Positions 13,445 through 40,000 of a stretch of 40,000 bases of DNA are shown one piece after another. The position numbers and the translations under genes are program-made. Location of the stretch: contig CM022667.1 of assembly GCA_012295275.1 (NCBI GenBank), forward strand, positions 19,153,410 to 19,193,409, given 5' to 3'. The stretch comes from Chrysomallon squamiferum (lineage: Eukaryota > Mollusca > Gastropoda > Neomphalida > Peltospiridae). Every line of letters starts with the position of its first letter. Within the stretch, counting starts at the first letter, position 1. The notes under the pieces are model-generated. The model searched no databases and had not been told where the DNA came from. It was given only the letters and a program-made list of their open reading frames with translations.

Positions 13445-13696
13445 ATCGATTTGTACAAATATTTCTGCAAGCAGTAAGACGTGAAAACCTGAAAGTTTAA
13501 AAGAAAAGAAACTGGATAATTGTTTAATAACTGTCTTGTAAAAATGTCAGTCAACGAAAACACGAATACAAGAAAACAAAAGAGAATGAAATGTAACGAA
13601 AGAAAAATGAAGGATACAAATTACGAAAAATAAAATCGATGGAAAAAAGAAAAAAGTAATTTCGATATATCTCTGTCCATCTGACTGTCTGTCTGT

Positions 13697-16402
<2,706 letters not shown>

Positions 16403-16768
16403 GTCTGTTTCAGAACAAATTATTATATAATATTATTACTTGACATTGCTACCCATGCAACACAATATTTTGTGACAGTTATATCTTGATAAAATCACTG
16501 CAGTATATTACAGTGTTTACATTGTCTTGTATTGCAGTTTAGTTCATAACAGGAGTCTTTTTTTCTCTTATTTTTGTTTTATTTCAAATGTTAAACAAAC
16601 GAGACAACATATAATAAATTCAGACTACAACAAAAACAACAATGTCTAAATAAATAAACTGTTAATTAAGTGATTTTATGGTCTCTCTCCCATTTTTTTT
16701 CGTTCTTTGTTTTATACTTTCTCCAACATCTATTTCTATTACTCTGTACAAGCCTTTATTTCTACCAT

Positions 16769-17070
<302 letters not shown>

Positions 17071-17071
<1 letters not shown>

Positions 17072-17520
17072 CTAGCTCTTTATCACTCTCTCCCTCTCAT
17101 GTCCCGCCTCTCTCTCGTTCTGTCTCAGACAATTTCTATCTCACCGTCTCCATTTTCCGTTCTATGAATATCTTCACCTTATCAGCCTCCTGCTTTATTT
17201 CACTCTGAACGTCTATCAATAAACAGTTTCCGCCCTGTTACTGTGTAAAACCTAGATGTGTAAGTAGGGAAAAGAAATATATTTATTTCTTGGGTTGGAT
17301 GTGTTACAGTCAACAATACGTCAGATTATTAACTCTAAGAAATACGTTATTGATTTTACAACAACCCGGGGAATACCTTCTTTTACTGAACATGTAAGAA
17401 GAATGATTAATTCGTGATGTAGTAATTAAAGACATGAGATTAGATTAGTACGTGTGAAGGAAGAGTTCTTAGGTGTCATTTCATTTGTATTGTATTTTCT
17501 GTAGGGTGTATATAATTATT
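17071..17520. other. Non-coding stretch
   Basis: Unique sequence with nothing recognised. Confidence 0.6.
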
Positions 17521-17744
17521 ATTTAAAAAAAAAAATAAATAAGTAAATAAATAAATAAATAATAATAATAAATGTAATAATAACAACAACGAATAACAAT
17601 AATAAACGTAATAATAATAATAACAATAATAATAATAATAATAACAATAACAATAATAACGACAACAAGAATAACAATAATAACAATAACAACAACAAAA
17701 ACAATAATAATAATAACAACATCAACAATAATAATAATAATAAC

Positions 17745-17790
<46 letters not shown>

Positions 17791-17795
17791 TTAAA
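17521..17795. repeat. (AAT)n/(AAC)n triplet tract
   Basis: About 270 bases of mixed AAT and AAC triplets after an AAAT section. Confidence 0.95.
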
Positions 17796-18388
17796 TAATG
17801 ATAAAAAAAATGTATATAAAAATGAATAGCAATTTTTATACTTTTAATATCAATAATGTATGTTATCAGTTTACGCTTATACATGCATGTCTATGGAGTG
17901 GTAACAGTAACAACAATAGTATATTTTTAGCCACAAAAGTTTACTAAATTCAATGAAAAACAAAACGATGGAGATCGGTCGACTACTCTCATTCTTCTTA
18001 AACAGTTTAACGGACAGAGGTGAATAGGTGCTAGTTAATTTTCTGTTTCTCTTGACGATTTCCATCGTTCTGTCTGTTTTAGCTCTGCGTATATTAAACA
18101 CAAACAGCAGTTGACAATTTCACGTTTCTAGACTCGAAAAGTGTGGGCCCGTGTTACAAGAGGAAGCTTTTAAGGAATTCCCTAGACGCTTTGTTGGAAC
18201 ATGTTGAAGAAATGTAAACGTAAAAAGCATGGGAGATACGGGAATAAGAGTTTAAATGACTGAACACGGTTACAGTTGTAGATAATAATAATAAAATAAA
18301 ACTATAAAATTAAAAATAATCTATTGAAATGAACGAGATAAATAGGCACGCGGTCTTTCTTTTTTATTTCTCCTTTCCGTTCTTTCCA

Positions 18389-18453
<65 letters not shown>

Positions 18454-20080
18454 AAAGAAGAAGTAGAAGAAGAAAAAAAATAAGAAGAAAACAAACGTAT
18501 ACAGAATTACTCATAGATATAAACTTACTGGCCATATTATATTTATAACAGAGAAGTTGTTCTTTTGTAGACTGTATTGTATTTTCTCGTAACGATCTAC
18601 ACTAGTTTGAGTTGACGTATTGTTAAAATAACAGTGTACTTCAGCTATTTGTTTAACAATCGATCATTAATCTAAACCCCTTTTTAAAACACAAAACGCG
18701 TTTACAGTGACAATGCAACATTCATTCCGTCTGTATCGATTACTTTGGTGTGCCGATATCGTGGAGGAAATGACCAACAACGACTGACATTCGAGAGTTA
18801 ATATTTCGTTTTGACTTCCCTCTGTTGTAATGAGAGCTCCAGAGCCTGTCTATCAAAGCGATTTTTTTTTATATTCTGACAAACAAATTCTGTGTTTCAA
18901 TTCAACTAAATCTCTGTAATTTGATGTTAGCATAACCTTTGACAAAACTAAAATAAATGTTTATATCATAAGATTGCTAAACCAAAGGTTGTGCTTTTTG
19001 TGTTTGTTTTTCGTGTTTGTTTTTTGTTTTTTGTTGTTGTTTTTTGTTTTTGGGGTTTTTTAAAAATTTATTTTTATTTTATTTTTTCTCATATATTATT
19101 ACAAAGTATATTTTATTCATTAATAATAACAATAAATGACGATGGTAATATGATGATGATGGTAATGACAATGACAGAAACAGCAGGAGCCTTAGAATGA
19201 GTAATGACAGCATCAGAAGTAGTTGCAACAACAGCAGTATTCAGTGACATGTTCGGATACACATTTGTTCGCATGTACATACATAAATAAACCATTATAA
19301 AATAAGTACACATAAACGTAACAAATAGCTGGTTATTTTTAAACTCACTTTGTGTGAAATAAACCTGTTCAACATTTAATACGATTTACTTATTTCAGAT
19401 ACTGAAATATTTAAACAATAACAGACTTCAGATACATACTAACAGTTATAATTACATTTCAGTGCAGGATCCAGAACATTTGTAATTTAGTTTGTAATTG
19501 TGACAGAAAAAGCAGGATGTTTAATTTATTTCCAGCAATAATAAAGAAACGTTCCAGAACGGTGCGCTGAAAATGATACGGAATTTACATATGGAATTAC
19601 AACAATGGCTTCCGAAGTTGTGGCATGCGTGGAACTTCCCATTTCGTCGATGTGTATGATTAATAAACCGATTCACTGTTATTAAACAAACATCTGGGTA
19701 ATTGATTGGATCTAAACCACTGATAAAATTTATATTCCCGTAATCGATGTAGAAAGCAAAGCAAGATGGAAATGTAAACAAAATAAATAACATGTCATCG
19801 CTGACTACATTTCTTGTCATTAAACACATACACGCTGCTGTTGTAGCTGCTGCTTCTGTTATCACTGCCGTTACTGTCGTTACTACTCCCGCTGCTAATT
19901 ATATCTCCCGTAATAATAATAATAAAAGAAGAAGAAATAACGACACACACTTAAATCCATATGTGCATACACATATGTTTCTGTACACTGCAAATACTTC
20001 AAGAAAACATAAACAAAAAACAGCTAAAGCGATAAATAAATAAAAAAAAAAATGAAATAAAAAAATAAAATTAAAAAAAT
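17796..20080. other. Non-coding stretch
   Basis: Mostly unique AT-rich DNA with (CA)n at 18391-18449. Frames up to 114 codons on the minus strand (19521-19865) show no family resemblance. Confidence 0.65.
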
Positions 20081-20089
20081 AAAATGAAA

Positions 20090-20285
20090 TAGCTGACGGA
20101 GTGTGGAGCTGTTAACAGACTGTTTGAGGAGCGCGTGTAATCGACTGAGAGCCGTGTGTCGTGTGACAAGCTCGGGGCAGCTCCACTGAAGACAAATTAG
20201 CTCAGATTACTCACTTAACAGCAGCATTGTGCTCAACAACTGCCACCGTTTACAGACATCCCGATACAAACGCGCTTTCTTCTTT
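20090..20285. other. GC-richer unique patch upstream of the transporter gene
   Basis: About 200 bases clearly richer in G+C and CpG than the flanks. It could be a non-coding first exon or promoter of the SLC6 gene 2.6 kb downstream, but no donor site or core promoter element is clear. Confidence 0.25.
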
Positions 20286-20451
20286 GTTTGTTGCTTTGTG
20301 TGTTTGTTTGTTTGTTTATTTCCAAATTTAATTTATTTAATTTTCTAATATTTTTCTCTAATTTTCTTTTCTCTGTCCATCCATCCATCTGTCTATCTGT
20401 CTATTATTTTCTTATTATTTAATTTTCTAATGTTTTTCTCTAATTTTCTTT

Positions 20452-20514
20452 TCTATCTATCTATCTATCTATCTATCTGTCTATCTGCCTGCCTGCCTTC
20501 CTGTCCGTCCGTGA

Positions 20515-20600
<86 letters not shown>
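20452..20600. repeat. (TATC)n microsatellite
   Basis: TATC repeats with an early TGCC/TGTC variant section. Confidence 0.95.
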
Positions 20601-20693
20601 CTGTGTCTATCTATTTTTCTGCCTAATTACCTCTACCTTTCTTTTTCTGTCTATTTATCTATCCATCTAGCTGTATGTCTTTTTGTTTGTTGA

Positions 20694-21772
20694 TCTTTCT
20701 ATCTGCCTATCTACTTATATCTACCAACATATCTACTTATATCTATCTGCCTTATCTACCAACCTATATCTACCAACCTATCTACTTATATCTACCAACT
20801 TATATCTACCAACCTGTACTTATATCTACCAACCCATCTACTTATATATCTAACCCATTATATCTACCTATCCTATCTACTTATATCTACCAACCTATCT
20901 ACTTATATCTACCAATCTGTCTACTTATATCTACCAACCTATCTACTTATATCTACCAACCTATCTACTTATATCTACCAACCTATTTACTTATATCTAT
21001 CTGCCTATCCACTTATATCTATCTGCCTATCTACTTTTATCTACCAACCTATCTACTTATATCTATCTGCCTATCTACTTATATCTACCAACCTATCTAC
21101 TTATATCTACCAACCTATCTACTTATATCTACCAACTTATCTACTTATATCTATCTCTATCTTATATCTACCAACGTATCCTATCTACTTATATCTACCA
21201 ACCTATTTACTTATATCTATCTGCCTATCTACTTATATCTATCTGCCTGTCTACTTATATCTACCAACCTATTTACTTATATCTATCTGCCTATCTACTT
21301 ATATCTATCTGCCTGTCTACTTATATCTATCTGCCTATCTACTTATATCTATCTATCTATCTACTTATATCTACCAACCTGTCTACTTATATCTACCAAC
21401 CTGTCTACTTATATCTACCAACCTATCTACTTATATCTATCTGCCTATCTACTTATATCTACCAACGTATCTACTTATATCTACCAACCTGTCTACTTAT
21501 ATCTGCCAACCTATCTACCAACCTATCTACTTATATCTATCTATCTATCTGCCTATCTACTTATATCTACCAACCTATTTACTTATATCTATCTGCCTAT
21601 CTACTTATATCTATCTGCCTATCTACTTATATCTTCCAACCTGTCTACTTATATCTACCAACCTATCTACTTATATCTACTCACCTATCTACTTATATCT
21701 ACCAACCTGTCTACTTATATCTATCTGCCTATCTACTTATATCTACCCACCTGTCTACCTACCTACCTAACT
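20694..21772. repeat. 22-bp minisatellite, about 1.1 kb
   Basis: The unit is ctatctacttatatctaccaac, alternating with a variant ending in tatctgc. Roughly 45-50 copies are present. A 371-codon open frame runs through it, an artefact of a stop-free unit. Confidence 0.95.
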
Positions 21773-22500
21773 CTTCGACTATCTATGTAGTCCTCTCTCT
21801 CTTTCTCTCTATTTATCAGCCGCTCTGGCTGTCTGTCTGTCTGTCTGTCAGTCTAGCTATATAATCTTTCTGTATACATACCTACCTTACTGTCTAACCA
21901 TCTCTCTTTCTTTTTTTTATTTCCTTCTTTCTTTTTTCTTTCTTTCTTTCTTATATATGTTCTCTTGCAATGCAGATTTTATGTAAAGAAAACCGATAGA
22001 ATAACATTTAAAAAATAATAATAAAAAATTTAGTTTTAAAATGTCTTTTGTTTAGTGAACACATTTATCGCCATGGTTACTAAATTTTTATGGTGATTGC
22101 TTATATTTTTAATCCAGAAATGTACTTTTTTTTTAATCTTTTTTATTAATTTTTTATTTTCTTTTAATCCTTTTAAAAAAAAAAAGAATAAAAATAAAAG
22201 ATCGAATGTCATTGCTGAGTTGTGATTTTCGAGGAAAGAAATAACAATTAATGGTGGTTTAATATAGAAAATGTTATTTATCACGTAAATAAATATTAAA
22301 ATGAGAGAGTCATGAATAATATATAGAACGGAGAGACTGGAACAAAGACACAGAATTACAGTCTCAAAAGAGAAAAGCAGATAAAACACTGAGAAACAGA
22401 TAGATTTTTTATATAGATGAATAGATAAATAGATAGACAGAATGACAGGCAGGCAGACAAACATACAGACAGAAATATGTATTATTGATGAAAAAAAAAA
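21773..22500. other. Non-coding stretch
   Basis: A pyrimidine-rich start (CT, TTTC) then AT-rich unique sequence, with no gene seen. Confidence 0.6.
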
Positions 22501-22519
22501 TTAGCATGGTAATTTTGTT

Positions 22520-22671
22520 GGTGGTAATGATGATAATAAGAACAACGACAACGACGATGATGATAATGATGATGGTGATGATGATGACGATAATAATGAA
22601 AATAATAATCCAAATCAAATAACGACGACAATGACGATACGACGAAAACTTCGACGATGATGATGACGATG

Positions 22672-22730
<59 letters not shown>
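22520..22730. repeat. (GAT)n/(GAC)n then (AAT)n triplets
   Basis: Mixed GAT/GAC triplets followed by a pure (AAT)n from about 22672 to 22730, just before the exon 1 acceptor. Confidence 0.93.
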
Positions 22731-22762
22731 CTAAATCAAATATTATTTTTATTTTTTTCCAG

Positions 22763-22882
22763 AAAGCATTCAACATGGATGACAATTAAAACCTGAATAC
22801 AACTGTCATTTACAGAGGCGTAGTAATCTAGAGAAATTCAAAAGAAAAAAAAAAAAAAAACGTAGATCGGTATCCTAGCAAC
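22763..22882 (+). other. Probable 5' UTR part of coding exon 1
   Basis: A pyrimidine-rich run ending in AG at 22761-22762 looks like a strong splice acceptor. The exon would then start at 22763, about 120 bases before the ATG, so an upstream non-coding exon should exist. A weaker acceptor (ttacag, AG at 22814-22815) is an alternative. The leader contains a tiny upstream ORF (ATG 22775, four codons, stop TAA ending 22789) and a run of 16 A at 22845-22860. The start of transcription cannot be seen. Confidence 0.5.
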
Positions 22883-39720
<16,838 letters not shown>

Positions 39721-40000
39721 GTAAAAAGAACATCAACCCATGTTTGTCATTTCAGCGTGATTACTGGTTACATTTAATGTGTTTATTATTTTAATGCAAG
39801 CTGTTGTGGTAAGCCTATGTCATGTTAATTAATATCAATAAATATAAAACCGACTCATGGATACATACACCCACGAAAACTAATACATACACAAATCATA
39901 CACACATATACATATGGGTCCATGCATACACACACATACAAAAATACATACTTACATAAATAAACAAATATAAAAAAAAATATATACTCACATACTTACA
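39721..40000 (+). other. Start of intron 6
   Basis: AT-rich sequence after the GTAAAA donor, with CATA-type repeats from about 39860 to the edge. No exon is seen. Confidence 0.8.

Noticed and set aside
20694-21772. CRISPR-like array, because short units recur regularly
   Set aside because: The units are contiguous 22-bp tandem copies without unique spacers, and the DNA is animal.

Overview
The window is a piece of nuclear DNA from an animal. It is AT-rich, crowded with simple repeats, and holds one interrupted protein gene on the + strand. The coding segments have clean GT/AG intron borders, their reading phases join correctly, and they are visibly richer in G+C than their surroundings. The mass of (CT)n, (CA)n, (TATC)n, (GTAT)n, (AAT)n and (AT)n tracts, with short introns next to multi-kilobase ones, fits a lophotrochozoan such as a mollusc. 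That placement is an inference; nothing here names the species.

Positions 1 to about 22,760 hold no convincing protein gene. The region contains microsatellites, several minisatellites (periods of about 19, 22, 35-45 and 111-119 bp), a 302-bp pogo/Tigger-type MITE flanked by TA, and a long CT tract with an internal higher-order duplication. Every long open frame here is a by-product of repeats.

From 22,763 to the right edge lies the 5' two thirds of a gene for a sodium-coupled neutral amino acid transporter of the SLC6 family, closest by eye to the SLC6A18/19/20 (B0AT/SIT1) branch. Six coding exons are visible: 22883-23210, 30193-30497, 30919-31080, 34459-34569, 35021-35222 and 39593-39720. 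They cover the N-terminal tail, TM1 to TM7 and the start of extracellular loop 4. TM8 to TM12 and the C-terminus lie beyond the window. Exons 2 to 6 are intact. Exon 1 carries two opposite one-base frame changes and a stop, so it is either mis-sequenced or damaged. TM7 has Asp where the family has the sodium-binding Asn.

The introns are mostly repeats. Intron 1 (7 kb) holds two CpG-rich unique islands and an AT-rich hairpin. Intron 2 has a pure (CT)55 tract ending 28 bases before its acceptor. Intron 3 has a 56-bp minisatellite, intron 4 a possible tRNA-derived SINE head, and intron 5 a possible LINE remnant and triplet repeats. No CRISPR array, rRNA, intact tRNA, operon or viral gene was seen. 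The points most worth following up are the exon 1 damage, the Asn-to-Asp change, the MITE and the repeat architecture around the splice sites.
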